A stretch of DNA of 24,495 nt from Terrimonas_A sp040509495 (GTDB lineage Bacteria; Bacteroidota; Bacteroidia; Chitinophagales; Chitinophagaceae). Each line of letters begins with the position of its first letter. Position 1 is the first letter of the stretch. Location: assembly GCA_040509495.1 (NCBI GenBank), contig JBEVKW010000498.1:1-24495 (forward strand), read 5' to 3'. The notes below the pieces were generated by a model. That model ran no database searches, was not told the DNA's origin, and saw nothing but the letters and a program-made list of their open reading frames with translations. This document shows positions 14,199 to 22,787 of this stretch, piece after piece. The translations under genes and the position numbers were made by a program.

Positions 14199-15602
14199 AT
14201 GAACGCTGATATCATGAAAGTAATATTGAAAAAAGCAATCCTGTTATTGATTAGCATCACTGGCGGTATCATTAACAGCAGTGCGCAGAATCCAATTATC
14301 CAGACAAAATTTACTGCTGATCCTGCGCCAATGGTACACAATGACACAGTGTTTTTGTATACAGGGCATGACGAAGATGATGCGTTCGGCTTTAAAATGC
14401 ATGACTGGCTGTTGTATACATCAACAGACCTGGTTAACTGGACGGATCACGGCGCAGTTGCCTCGTTGAAAGATTTTAAATGGGTCAATACGGACAATGG
14501 CGCATGGGCCGCACAGTGTATACGGCGCAATGGGAAATTCTATTTGTACTGCCCCGTGCCGAATGGACTTGGAATCGGTGTGCTGGTTGCAGATAGCCCT
14601 TACGGGCCTTTCAAAGATCCCATCGGAAAGCCGCTGGTAAAGAACAGCACTGATGATATCGATCCAACCGTATTTATTGACGATGACGGTCAGGCTTATA
14701 TGTATTGGGGTAATCCGAATGTATACTATGTGAAGCTGAATGAAGACATGATCTCTTACTCAGGCGGCATCATAAAAGATACATCCTTTGCCAAAGTAAA
14801 AGATAAACCCGATCCCTTTCATTATCAGGAAGGCCCCTGGGCTTATAAACGCAACGGCCATTATTATATGGCGTATGCTTCCACCTGCTGCCCGGAAGGC
14901 ATCGGGTATGCGATGAGCACTTCTCCAACAGGACCATGGCAGTACAAAGGAATGATCATGGATGGTGATCCCAGGTCAAGTGGTAATCACCCGGGGATCA
15001 TCGACTACAAAGGCAACTCTTATGTATTTGGATTCAATTACCAGATCGGTAAGAAGACCATGTCGAAACATTATGAAAGGCGCTCTATCTGTCTTGAAAA
15101 ACTTACGTACAATGCGGATGGGACCATTCAAAAACTTCCTTTCTGGTCCGCAACTGGTGTTAAACAACTCGCTTCACTGGATCCGTTCAATAAAGTGGAG
15201 GCTGAAACCATCGCATTCAGTGAAGGTGTTAAAACCGCCTCAGCAACGGAGTGGGAAAGAAATATTCCATGGAACAGGGGGAAAAAAATAGCAGACCGGA
15301 TGTTTGTTACATCGATCAATCATGGCGATTACATCAAAGTGCAGGGTGCTGATCTTTCTACCGGCGCTTCATCGGTGGAAATGAGCATTGCTGCCTTATA
15401 CGGCGGTAAGATAGAAGTTCATATTGATAAGATCGATGGCCCGCTAATAGCGACAGTAAATGTGGGGACCTCCGGTGAGGGAGATGTATTCAAAACTATA
15501 TCAGCTCCCGTCAGGTCGGTTAAAGGTGTGCACGATATATACTTTGTATTCAAAGGCGAGAAGGATCTGTTCTATTTCGACTGGTGGAAATTCAATAAAT
15601 AA
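14199..15602 (+). CDS. Secreted GH43 family glycoside hydrolase with C-terminal CBM6
   Basis: A 467-aa protein. An in-frame ATG at 14214 gives a more typical signal peptide (KVILKKAILLLISITGG) and is an equally good start. The GH43 propeller spans about 33-320 with the catalytic acids in view: D41 in FTADPAP, D155 in DDIDPTVF and E211 in YQEGPW. The C-terminal 135 residues (about 330-467) form a CBM6-like jelly roll, starting FNKVEAETIAFSEG and ending DIYFVFKGEKDLFYFDWWKF. The GH43-CBM6 layout and TGHDEDDAFGFKMHDWLLY motif resemble arabinoxylan arabinofuranohydrolases and xylosidases. The protein is clearly related in its catalytic part to the upstream GH43 enzyme, with which it probably works on the same polymer. 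CBM6 would anchor it to xylan or beta-glucan chains. Confidence 0.92.
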   Translation: MNADIMKVILKKAILLLISITGGIINSSAQNPIIQTKFTADPAPMVHNDTVFLYTGHDEDDAFGFKMHDWLLYTSTDLVNWTDHGAVASLKDFKWVNTDNGAWAAQCIRRNGKFYLYCPVPNGLGIGVLVADSPYGPFKDPIGKPLVKNSTDDIDPTVFIDDDGQAYMYWGNPNVYYVKLNEDMISYSGGIIKDTSFAKVKDKPDPFHYQEGPWAYKRNGHYYMAYASTCCPEGIGYAMSTSPTGPWQYKGMIMDGDPRSSGNHPGIIDYKGNSYVFGFNYQIGKKTMSKHYERRSICLEKLTYNADGTIQKLPFWSATGVKQLASLDPFNKVEAETIAFSEGVKTASATEWERNIPWNRGKKIADRMFVTSINHGDYIKVQGADLSTGASSVEMSIAALYGGKIEVHIDKIDGPLIATVNVGTSGEGDVFKTISAPVRSVKGVHDIYFVFKGEKDLFYFDWWKFNK

Positions 15603-15922
15603 GAAAGTAGTATCGCATTGACCGTATGCTGGATATAATCTTTGGACATTTAAGAGTCAAGCTGGCGGTTTTCGACGCAAAAATTGGCCTGAAAAATGGA
15701 ATAACAACTATCACAGGCTGATAAAGTGTCTTAAGGTTGATACATTTCAATAGTGTCATTTCAGAGATGAGTTTTCGTGTTACTGTCAACTCTGTAAGGA
15801 GAAATTCTATCTGCTATTGTATAAATGCATGTTATTTGACCATAGGCAGGACTAATGGCGATACAATTCAGATCACAGTGGGATCACTGGGTTCGCCGTA
15901 ACACAATGGCGGAGACCGTAGT
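15603..15922. other. Intergenic stretch without recognisable gene
   Basis: About 320 bases between the second GH43 gene and the HxlR remnant. I see no coding frame of note, no strong hairpin with T-run and no RNA gene. A short dyad CAGTG..CACTG lies near 15877-15890. Composition becomes AT-richer here than in the GH43 genes, marking the left side of the decayed region. Confidence 0.4.
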
Positions 15923-16230
15923 TTAACTTTCCAATTCCTTTATTGCTGCCTTTATAAACCCAGCCTTATCTTTCTTTACTTTTTTCAGTATTGCTTTTCT
16001 GTCGTCTGCGATGGAAAAATATTTTTCAGCCCACAAGCTTAGTTCAATCATTACGGGTAGCAGGTCAATCCCTTTTTGGGTTAACCTGTACAATACTTTG
16101 GCCTTGCTATCCGGGTGGGCTAATTTCTCAATAAGCTTATTTTCTTCCAGGTTTTGCAAACGGGTGGCTAAAATATTGGTGGCTATACCTTCCGGCGATT
16201 TTAAAAAATCACCATAGGTGCAGGTTTTTG
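15923..16230 (-). pseudogene. HxlR-family regulator missing its N-terminus
   Basis: About 100 residues match the C-terminal two-thirds of an HxlR winged helix: TYGDFLKSPEGIATNILATR, LQNLEENKLIEKLAHPDSKA, VLYRLTQKGIDLLPVMIEL and SLWAEKYF. The first 35 or so residues of the family, with the conserved CP and the KW..LI..L helix, are absent. Homology ends abruptly near 16225, where an oppositely oriented SDR gene begins, also without its own start. No ATG is available at the break; only a GTG at 16237. The gene is most likely dead. HxlR genes are commonly divergent from oxidoreductases that they control, which fits the original arrangement. Confidence 0.8.
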
Positions 16231-16703
16231 CAATCACCGTAGGTTCAATTATTGGACTTGTTTCATTCCCTAATGTAGCTTACTATGCCGCCTCAAAACA
16301 CGCGTTGGAGGGGTATTTCAAATCATTACGGTATGAATTGAATGAGTTTAATATCAGTGTCGCTATGATCGAGCCTTCTGCTTTTAAAACAAGTATTCTA
16401 AATAATTCATCATCATCTCTAACGAAAATTGAAGACTACAATACATTAAGGGGAAAAATTGAGAAATTCACTAACGACCTGGCAGAACGAGCTGAGGACC
16501 CTGCAATTGTTATAGAAAAAGTACTTCAAGTAATTCAAAAGGATAAGCCTAAATTCAGGAACATGGTTGGTAAAGGCACTACTGCATTGGTCAATATGCA
16601 GCACTTTGCTTATGGAATGTTAGAAAAAGGGGTTCTCAAACAATTAAACAGGTTCTGCAACAGGATTAATGTATGCGATCAACAGAGATTCAGAATGGTG
16701 TGA
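16218..16703 (+). pseudogene. Short-chain dehydrogenase/reductase (SDR) missing its N-terminal half
   Basis: About 160 residues match the C-terminal half of a classical SDR: GSIIGLVSFPNVAYYAASKH contains the catalytic YxxxK, followed by ALEGYFKSLRYELNEFNISV and MIEPSAFKTSI. The Rossmann nucleotide-binding half (TGxxxGxG, NNAG) and the catalytic-serine region upstream are gone, so it cannot bind cofactor. There is no ATG at the left end; the frame opens with a GTG at 16218 inside the junction with the HxlR remnant. The gene ends at TGA 16701-16703, overlapped by a long hairpin. It is a deletion product shared with the HxlR gene. Confidence 0.82.
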
Positions 16704-16744
16704 AATGGTAATAAGATCAACTTACGCGATCGCATTACCATTTC
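16702..16744 (+). terminator. Long inverted repeat at the SDR stop codon
   Basis: GAAATGGTAAT (16702-16712) and ATTACCATTTC (16734-16744) form a perfect 11-bp stem with a 21-base loop that itself contains the palindrome GCGATCGC. It overlaps the SDR stop codon. The lack of a T-run argues against a simple intrinsic terminator, so it may serve as a 3' stabiliser or be a remnant of a repeat element. Confidence 0.4.
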
Positions 16745-16862
16745 GGAAATCATAGTTTAAAGATGCTGATCACGCAGGGATATGTCAGGATCATGAAGCG
16801 TTTTTAAAAGTATCTTGTCCTTTTTGACAGAAACAATAACAGGTAAAAATAAACTTCAGGCA

Positions 16863-17862
16863 ATGAGAGCATTTATTGTTCCCCGATACGGCAAAAACGA
16901 AAAATTGCAGCTGGCTGAAATGGCAGCACCCGGTGTAAAAGAAAATGATGTACTGGTACAAATTTATTCAGCAGGCCTTAACCTTTTGGATTCGAAGCTC
17001 AGGAATGGTGAGTTTAAAATGATCTTACCTTATAAAACTCCGTTTACGCTGGGCCACGATGTGGCAGGTGTTGTAATACAAACAGGTTCAAAGGTCATAA
17101 AATTCAACGTTGGTGATAAGGTTTATGCAAGAGCCGCCGACCATCGATTGGGACCTTTGCAGAATTCATTTCTGTTAATGAAGGTGATGTAGCTATTAAG
17201 CAGAAAATCTTTCAATGGAAGAAGCCGCATCCATACCCCTGGTTGGTTTAACAGCGTGGCAGGCACTTGTTGAAAAAGCAAACCTGAAAAAAGGCCAGAA
17301 AGTTTTCATCCGGGCAGGTTCCGGGGGCGTGGGTACATTCGCCATTCAGTTAGCAAAGCATTTGGGCGCTATAGTGGCTACAACAACCAGCTCCGCAAAT
17401 ATTGATCTGGTTAAAAAACTGGGAGCAGATATTGTTATTGATTACAAGAAAGAAGATTTTGAAACCAGATTAAAAGATTATGATGTGGTATTGAATAGCC
17501 AGGATACGAAGACTCTTGAAAAGTCTCTCCGGATACTGAAACCCGGAGGAAAACTTATTTCCATTTCCGGCCCGCCCGATCCTGAATTTGCACAGGCAAT
17601 TGGAGCAAACTGGTTTTTGAAAATAGCATTGAGAGTCCTAAGTGCAAGCATCCGGAGAAAGGCAAAGCGCCTTGGTGTAAACTTTTCGTTTCTTTTTATG
17701 AGAGCGCAAGGCGAACAATTAAGTCAGATCACCAAACTGGTAGAGTCAGGCAAGATAAAGCCTGTTATGGATAAAGTGTTTCCATGGGAACAAATCAATG
17801 AGGCACTGGCTTATATTGAAACCGGACGTGCGAAGGGAAAGGTGGTTGTTACGATGAGATAA
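16863..17862 (+). pseudogene. Quinone-reductase-like MDR oxidoreductase with two frameshifts
   Basis: The N-terminal part (MRAFIVPRYGKNEKLQLAEM, then FTLGHDVAGVVIQTGSKV and VGDKVYARAADHR) and the C-terminal part (MEEAASIPLVGLTAWQALVE, then VFIRAGSGGVGTFAIQLAKH) together form one zinc-independent MDR enzyme of about 330 aa. They lie in different frames. One base is missing near 17155, after which FAEFISVNEGDVAIK continues in a second frame. One more base is missing near 17201, after which the third frame runs to the stop. Every expected segment is present, so only these two single-base losses break the gene. The Rossmann motif GSGGVG is intact. The ATG at 16863 is the native start. Family members reduce quinones or enones using NADPH. 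Confidence 0.87.
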
Positions 17863-18458
17863 GAATAGCCTGTTTGATCATATCCGGCCCGGATTTTTGA
17901 GCTTTATACACAGCTCAATAGGCCATGTTAGTCCGGAGAAAAGCTGAATAGAAAAGAGGTAATACTTATCGGTAATGGCCAGGATTTGACCTCAGAGACA
18001 ATTTCAGATGTTGTTAAAATTCCAACGCTTTAATTGCTGTCGTAAATTCTTGTTGATTTCTCCACTGGATATCGATCACAAAAAAGATCAGAGGTAGTAT
18101 GGTGACTTTTATTGCAGACGTATGAAGATGCAGATCTGCGCCCTGCAACAAACAGACCATCCTTTTCTGCCGCCTAAACCTTTGGATTTTATTAGCGATT
18201 TAATACAAATTTACCGGGCTGACAACGACGTGTCCGGCATCGGGAAATCAAGGTCCGGGTGAAAGAAAAGCTGGTTATACCTTAAATCAAAGGGTTTTTT
18301 GCAAAAACACGCTGCTGTTTGCCCCTCTCATTCGAATACCGCGCGCACTTACCTGCGAAAGATTCCTACAATCATGTTATCACGGGCAAACACCGGATCA
18401 TTAAAAAATAATCTGCGGATTCAGTGAACCGTCATATCAGACTAACAAGTGAGAGAAA
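17863..18458. other. Intergenic stretch, possibly gene remains
   Basis: About 600 bases between the broken MDR gene and the serine hydrolase. ATCCG, GCC, CGGAT plus four T (17882-17898), followed by GAGCT..AGCTC (17899-17916), could be a weak terminator pair for the MDR gene. A 46-codon plus-strand frame (ATG 18122, TGA 18262; contains DHPFLPPKPLDFISDLIQIY) is too short to call. Nothing else is recognisable. Confidence 0.4.
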
Positions 18459-20051
18459 TCATTTGGATGGATGTGCGACCCGATCGATCCGTTCTACTCG
18501 ATTCAGATCCAAATCCTGGAAGTCAAAACTAAAATCAATGCCCGGCGAAATGCCTTTCATTTTTATCGACGTTGCCTTTCCGTTTTCCGGCAATGAAAAC
18601 GTGGCAAATGCGTCACAGTTCATGTCCTGGTACTGCCATTTTATGGCAAAAGTATTGGCACTATAGAAATACATCGGCCCATTTAATTTTGGAGAACGCA
18701 GGCTTTTCATCCAAAGCTGTTTTCCTTTCAGGAAAACCTCCACCTTTCCAAACCATTTATCTTCATACATCCCTATGAAGTTGCCACTTTCGATCCTGGT
18801 GTTTTTTAAAGAATCCACTTTTCTCCAAACCTGTTTTGTCACTTCATCTATATTGTTTGCATTTCTCGCAAAATTCTTTGCCCTGCTATCTATCCATCCT
18901 GCATCATCCAGGCCAAAATAACTGTCCATGATTGCTCTTGTAACAGCAAAAGTGAGACCCGCGCCGCCACTCTCAGTATTGGTTAAAATTATGATGCCCA
19001 AATTCAAATCCGGGACAAGTGTTACCTGCGACAACATACCGGGCAACCCACCGGTATGCGTCGCAATTAAATTGCCCCTCATATCATTTAAAAGCCAGCC
19101 TAAGCCATACCCGTTAAAATGTGTGTTATATCGTTCAGATACATAATTTGGCAGAACGGTTTGTATGGTCCACATTTTGCTGCTGTTATTGTAAGAGAAT
19201 AAGGATGATTTTAAACTATCTCCATACTTGCCCCTGTGAAGTTGCATGATCGCCCATTTAGACATATCCGCTACGTTGGAATACATCCCTCCTGCGGCAC
19301 TGATCATTCCGATTTTGAAGCGATCGATCACCCTTAACGAGCCTGTTGCAGTAGAATGCGGTGTGGCCAAATCCATTATTTCATTAATGGAACGGTCTCC
19401 TACAAACGAGTTTGCCATCTGCAATGGTTGCAGGATGCGCTTCTGAACAAATTCTTCGTAGCTCATACTGCTTACTCTGGCTATTATTTCTCCGGCAATG
19501 ATGTAAAGCAGATTATCATAATTATATTTCGTTCGGAATGCCGATGTAGGTTTGAAATGTTGAAAAATGTGTACGACATCTTTCACTGTAAAATCCGACT
19601 CGTCGGGCAAAAATGTCAAGTCGCCCGCTCCGAGCCCCAAGCCGCTTCTATGGGTTAGCAGGTCAACAATATTAAAATTATTGGTGACATACTCATTGTA
19701 CATTTTAAATTCAGGGATATACTCCTTTACCTTATCATCCCATTTTATTTTCCCTTCATCAACGAGTATCGACAATGCAGCTGTGGTAAACGCTTTGGTA
19801 TTTGAAGCAATTTGAAAGTTCGTACGCTCGGTAACTGGTACTTTCGTGTCAATAGAACCAACACCATACCCTTTTTGATGGATCACTTTCCCGTCCTTCA
19901 CAACGGCTATTGCGGCTCCAGCTACTTTTAATTTAGTTAAGGCTTCTTCCATTAGCGAGTCGATTTTTAGAGAAGAGACCTGTGCAATACCCGCAAGTGT
20001 TGAAAAGAAAAAAAGGAAAGTCGATCCGATCAAACGGAATGTTTTAGCCAT
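18459..20051 (-). CDS. Exported serine hydrolase, class C beta-lactamase/DD-peptidase fold, with DUF3471-like C-terminus
   Basis: A 530-aa protein. A signal peptide covers about 1-23 (LIGSTFLFFFSTLAGIAQ). The beta-lactamase-like domain has the SxxK nucleophile motif SNTK (S83, K86), the second motif YDN (178-180) and HTGG (332-335) in place of KTG. It also has LLTHRSGLG, the usual family box. A C-terminal module of about 100 residues (GNFIGMYEDKWFGKVEVFLK onwards) matches DUF3471, typical of Bacteroidota serine hydrolases. The fold is shared by AmpC-type lactamases, DD-carboxypeptidases and esterases, and HTGG points to peptidase or esterase more than a drug-resistance enzyme. An AraC regulator lies 113 bp upstream on the same strand and may control it. 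The gene appears intact within an otherwise decayed region. Confidence 0.93.
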   Translation of the reverse strand: MAKTFRLIGSTFLFFFSTLAGIAQVSSLKIDSLMEEALTKLKVAGAAIAVVKDGKVIHQKGYGVGSIDTKVPVTERTNFQIASNTKAFTTAALSILVDEGKIKWDDKVKEYIPEFKMYNEYVTNNFNIVDLLTHRSGLGLGAGDLTFLPDESDFTVKDVVHIFQHFKPTSAFRTKYNYDNLLYIIAGEIIARVSSMSYEEFVQKRILQPLQMANSFVGDRSINEIMDLATPHSTATGSLRVIDRFKIGMISAAGGMYSNVADMSKWAIMQLHRGKYGDSLKSSLFSYNNSSKMWTIQTVLPNYVSERYNTHFNGYGLGWLLNDMRGNLIATHTGGLPGMLSQVTLVPDLNLGIIILTNTESGGAGLTFAVTRAIMDSYFGLDDAGWIDSRAKNFARNANNIDEVTKQVWRKVDSLKNTRIESGNFIGMYEDKWFGKVEVFLKGKQLWMKSLRSPKLNGPMYFYSANTFAIKWQYQDMNCDAFATFSLPENGKATSIKMKGISPGIDFSFDFQDLDLNRVERIDRVAHPSK

Positions 20052-20164
20052 AGCAATAGAATTTAGAAAACAGGTTGATTACCCTGGGCACTTTGAATGA
20101 AGCCCCAGGTATTAAAGCAAAGAAAGCGCAAAAATTATCTCCAGAATTGTAAAATTGTTACCGG

Positions 20165-20974
20165 CTAAATAAAAAGCCAGACATTTTTTTGGTTGATATC
20201 AACATTTTTAAAGAAACTTTTAGGGCTGTTATTTGTCAATGCTCTAAAGTTTTTTATAAAATGGGATTGATCGTAGAAGAAATTTTCGTAGGCCAGTTCT
20301 GTCAGGTTGCGTACACCACTTTTATTGTTTATTGCCTGCCGGAAACGGTATATTTTCTGGTATTCACCTGGAGATTTCCCTAAATGTTTTAGAAATAGTG
20401 TATTCAAATGTTTTCTTGACATTTCATATTTTCCAGCAACGTCCTCAATTTTCATGTTGGATTCAATATCCTTCAATATATTTTTCATCAGGTTCAGATC
20501 GTTTGTTACTAAATTTTGGAGCCAGAATTTTTCCAGGTGTTCTAGCTGCGCCTCACGATCTTTCCTGGCAAATATTTTACACATTTCTGTTTCGAAATCT
20601 GGCAGGTTAGCCGCAAAGCCAGCAAGGTTTCGCTGGCAAAATATTATTTCGATATTTTGAACAAAATGATTCAATCCCAATGGCTTGAAATAGATGGTTA
20701 ACTCGTGTATGGGTTTTTTATAATAGACTTCAATGGGATTGGTATATCTATACACTACACTGGTGTAAATATTTTCTTTCTTCGAAGGAAAGATCTTTAT
20801 ACTATTTTCCGAAAGTAATACACGGGAGTTTAGGTTAATTGTTACAATGCAAAAGTTATTGGGAAAAGTCAGGTATTTTTCTGTTCCGCCTTTTTGAGTA
20901 TCGGTGATAAAATAATACCCCTCTATGAACTGTTGTAATAATTTATTTCTAGGTGTATAAAAATTTAGTTCCAT
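20165..20974 (-). CDS. AraC-family transcriptional regulator
   Basis: A 269-aa protein. The N-terminal 140 residues look like the DUF6597-type sensor domain (LQQFIEGYYFITDTQKGGTE, then YLTFPNNFCIVTINLNSRV and HELTIYFKPLGLNHF). The C-terminal AraC domain follows: IESNMKIEDVAGKYEMSRKH, LNTLFLKHLGKSPGEYQKIY, RFRQAINNKS, ELAYENFFYDQSHFIKNFRA and NNSPKSFF. It is complete at both ends. The gene is AT-rich and Lys/Asn-rich compared with the AraC gene at 22788. It precedes the serine hydrolase on the same strand with a 113-bp gap that holds a small dyad (20083-20088/20104-20109), which is a plausible site of control. Ligand is unknown. Confidence 0.9.
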   Translation of the reverse strand: MELNFYTPRNKLLQQFIEGYYFITDTQKGGTEKYLTFPNNFCIVTINLNSRVLLSENSIKIFPSKKENIYTSVVYRYTNPIEVYYKKPIHELTIYFKPLGLNHFVQNIEIIFCQRNLAGFAANLPDFETEMCKIFARKDREAQLEHLEKFWLQNLVTNDLNLMKNILKDIESNMKIEDVAGKYEMSRKHLNTLFLKHLGKSPGEYQKIYRFRQAINNKSGVRNLTELAYENFFYDQSHFIKNFRALTNNSPKSFFKNVDINQKNVWLFI

Positions 20975-21576
20975 CCCACGTTCTTGAATGGTGTAAAATT
21001 ACGATAAGAAGAGGAGGACTAAGCAATTTATCCCTCATTTACTGGATCGTATTACCAATCAGTAGTCATTTTCAGGCCAGTTGCGGTTAAATCACCAGGC
21101 GACACATAACTGAAATTCTGGCGTCTCGCAAAGCCGTGCAGTACGTACGTATTAAAAATGATATAGACGTACCTTGTCGGGTCATTTCAGTAAAACAAGA
21201 GCTTTTTACGGCCAATGGAGTACAAAAGATTATGTGATTACTGAAAAACATGTTAGTGCGCTCGTTCTTTGTGTTCTGAACATAATCCTTTACTTTTTTA
21301 ATCTCAAGGTGGCGATTATATTTACTGCACTAATCCTTTAATCCGGGGTAGCAAGCCTGATTTCGTTGTTTAGTGATATTGCAACTACATCATTTTCTGG
21401 AAAGATCGGTGGAAAAGAGCACGCAACTCCCGGGCTTCAGGTAAGTTCCGCTTTGCTGTTGTTATTTTACACAACTATGCACATCTTTTTTCTGGAAACT
21501 TATTCGGAGAGAAAATACGTCAGCTAGTTAGCGATATTGAAGATTTTAAATTTGGCAGGTGCCGAACTTAAGATCT
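20975..21576. other. Intergenic stretch with a possible gene fragment
   Basis: About 600 bases. On the plus strand a frame free of stops from 21377 to TAA at 21571 encodes 64 residues without ATG (KFRFAVVILHNYAHLFSGNL, FGEKIRQLVSDIEDF). It looks protein-like but I do not recognise it; it could be the tail of a deleted gene. It ends 5 bp from the stop of the convergent XRE remnant. The rest holds the palindrome TACGTACGTA near 21142 and nothing else I can name. Confidence 0.35.
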
Positions 21577-21834
21577 TTAAGCATAGACTTTGCCGGCTTT
21601 AGCATCTCGGATATATGTATCGACGAGGTCGTACAGTGTCTTCTTTTTAGCTTCATCGAGTTGTTCCAGTTCCTGCAACCGCTTGAGTTTTTTATCAACC
21701 CCGCTATGCAGTCCTTCGCAAACGAGGTGGTCGAATGATGTCTCGAGTGCATCGGCGATCTTCTTAATACCAATGACGCTGATTATTCCGTTACCGTTTA
21801 TCTTTTCCTTGTATTTATAGTAGAAGATGAAAAA
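21577..21834 (-). pseudogene. XRE-type regulator tail, N-terminal HTH lost
   Basis: The reading frame gives VIGIKKIADALETSFDHLVC, then EGLHSGVDKKLKRLQELEQL and DEAKKKTLYDLVDTYIRDAK. This is the last helix of a Cro/C1-type HTH plus the C-terminal extension common in Bacteroidota XRE regulators. The first helices with the Q-x-x-L-A recognition motif are missing. The frame continues to the right, but from about 21825 the sequence is instead the opposite-strand recombinase gene. No proper start codon remains. Regulators of this kind are common in integrative elements, which fits the neighbouring recombinase remnant. Confidence 0.68.
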
Positions 21835-22175
21835 AGGTTTTTCCAAGATCTGCTTTTGTCTGGGGCGATAGATGATGGACACTACAGAGAGGTTAAGATG
21901 GAGTGCGAAGGAAAGATTTCTCGTCTTGAACTGCAATTATTCAATCAGTCAACTGATACTACCACAAGGAATGTTGATAAACAGCTAGGGCAAGCGATGA
22001 TCAGTTTGACACGATTGAACGTAGTGAGTAGGGAAGGGACTGTAACGGAGAAACGTCAAATTATCAGTTCGATATTTCCTGAAAAATCAATTTCGATGGA
22101 AAGTCATTTCGAGCTATTCGACTGAACTCAATTGCCGACTGCATTTATCAGATAAACAACAACATACATGAAATA
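21823..22175 (+). pseudogene. Serine recombinase C-terminal fragment, frameshifted
   Basis: The frame reads FFQDLLLSGAIDDGHYREVK, MECEGKISRLELQL, VDKQLGQAMISLTRLNVV and GTVTEKRQIISSIFPEK, matching the C-terminal coiled-coil end of Bacteroidota large serine recombinases. The catalytic resolvase domain and the zinc-ribbon region upstream are absent. After IFPEK the frame runs into SISMESHFELFD and stops at 22125. One missing base in the T-run at about 22091-22093 explains this: in the shifted frame the family-like ending FDGKSFRAIRLNSIADCIYQ continues. The end given is approximate, because that shifted frame runs on into the tRNA terminator. It is dead for recombination and marks an old mobile element next to tRNA-Arg. 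Confidence 0.75.
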
Positions 22176-22214
22176 AAAAACCGGAAAAGCGAAGATTTTT
22201 TCGCCTTTCCGGTT
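22175..22214 (-). terminator. Intrinsic terminator of tRNA-Arg
   Basis: On the minus strand AACCGGAAAGGCGAA pairs with TTCGCTTTTCCGGTT over 15 bp with one G/U, loop AAAATC, followed by six T. It begins 4 bases beyond the tRNA 3' end. This is the strongest intrinsic terminator in the window. Confidence 0.88.
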
Positions 22215-22217
22215 AAG

Positions 22218-22289
22218 TAGCCTCGACAGGAATCGAACCTGTATCTGGAGCTTCGGAAACTCTTATACTATCCATTGTACTACGAGGCC
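22218..22289 (-). tRNA. tRNA-Arg (anticodon CCG)
   Basis: 72 nt on the minus strand. Acceptor GGCCTCG pairs with CGAGGCT (first pair G/U). D-arm is GTAC, AATGGATA, GTAT. The anticodon loop is TTCCGAA with anticodon CCG. The T-arm is ACAGG, TTCGATT, CCTGT and the discriminator base is A. The anticodon stem has one A/C mismatch at 27-43. CCA is not encoded. A strong terminator follows directly. A serine recombinase remnant lies beyond the 3' end, so this tRNA may be the boundary of a former island. Confidence 0.93.
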
Positions 22290-22787
22290 AGAGTCAAAAA
22301 TCTGAAAATCAACCAGGTAACTCTTTATCGATTGCTTTCAGATCAATGGCCTGCGAAATTACAGGAAAAAACCTTTCTGGCCGTAATTTAGATACAGTTC
22401 ATAGAGATTTCTACAGGCAGAATTCGCCAATCTAGGAAATGTTAAATAGGATCCGTTTACCGAATAAGCCGCAATCTGCGCCGCGCGTGTAGCAAGGCTT
22501 GTGGTTTTTCCTGCTATATACAGAGTGGCACCAGTGCAGGGGAGACTGTGATTATACATATAGAAACCTTAACGGCACCCTGAAATTGCGCTGGCGTGGG
22601 GGTATTGCAAAGAGCGGAAAGTAGCCGCCGCTTAGTATTCCTTGCGTTCTCCTCGGGCACTTTAGGCCCTTTGCGATACTCTTACGCTGATGCACTATTA
22701 CGCCATTCACCGATTTTTCCCGCTTTCGAACAGTAATTATCTGCATCGGGTAGTCTGCATTCATCAAGTACGGGTAATTTTATATCT
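22290..22787. other. Intergenic region between tRNA-Arg and AraC gene
   Basis: About 500 bases, GC-richer in its right half. It must contain the tRNA promoter (minus strand, near 22295-22340) and the promoter of the AraC gene. Two minus-strand reading frames of 66 and 71 codons are present but show no family likeness and unlikely composition. Nothing else is recognisable. Confidence 0.4.

Noticed and set aside
16725..16733. GCGATCGC as a HIP1-type repeat
   Set aside because: Only two copies were noticed (here and near 11894), and an 8-bp palindrome at this frequency needs no special explanation.
18122..18262. 46-codon plus-strand frame
   Set aside because: It is too short to support without homology and lies in a region of decayed genes. 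Noted only within the intergenic entry.
18459..20051. Antibiotic-resistance beta-lactamase
   Set aside because: The SxxK and YxN motifs fit the broad class C fold, but HTGG and a DUF3471 tail are typical of general serine hydrolases in Bacteroidota.
22359..22767. Two minus-strand frames between tRNA-Arg and the AraC gene
   Set aside because: Neither has recognisable motifs or a plausible start context. They look like chance openings in a spacer.
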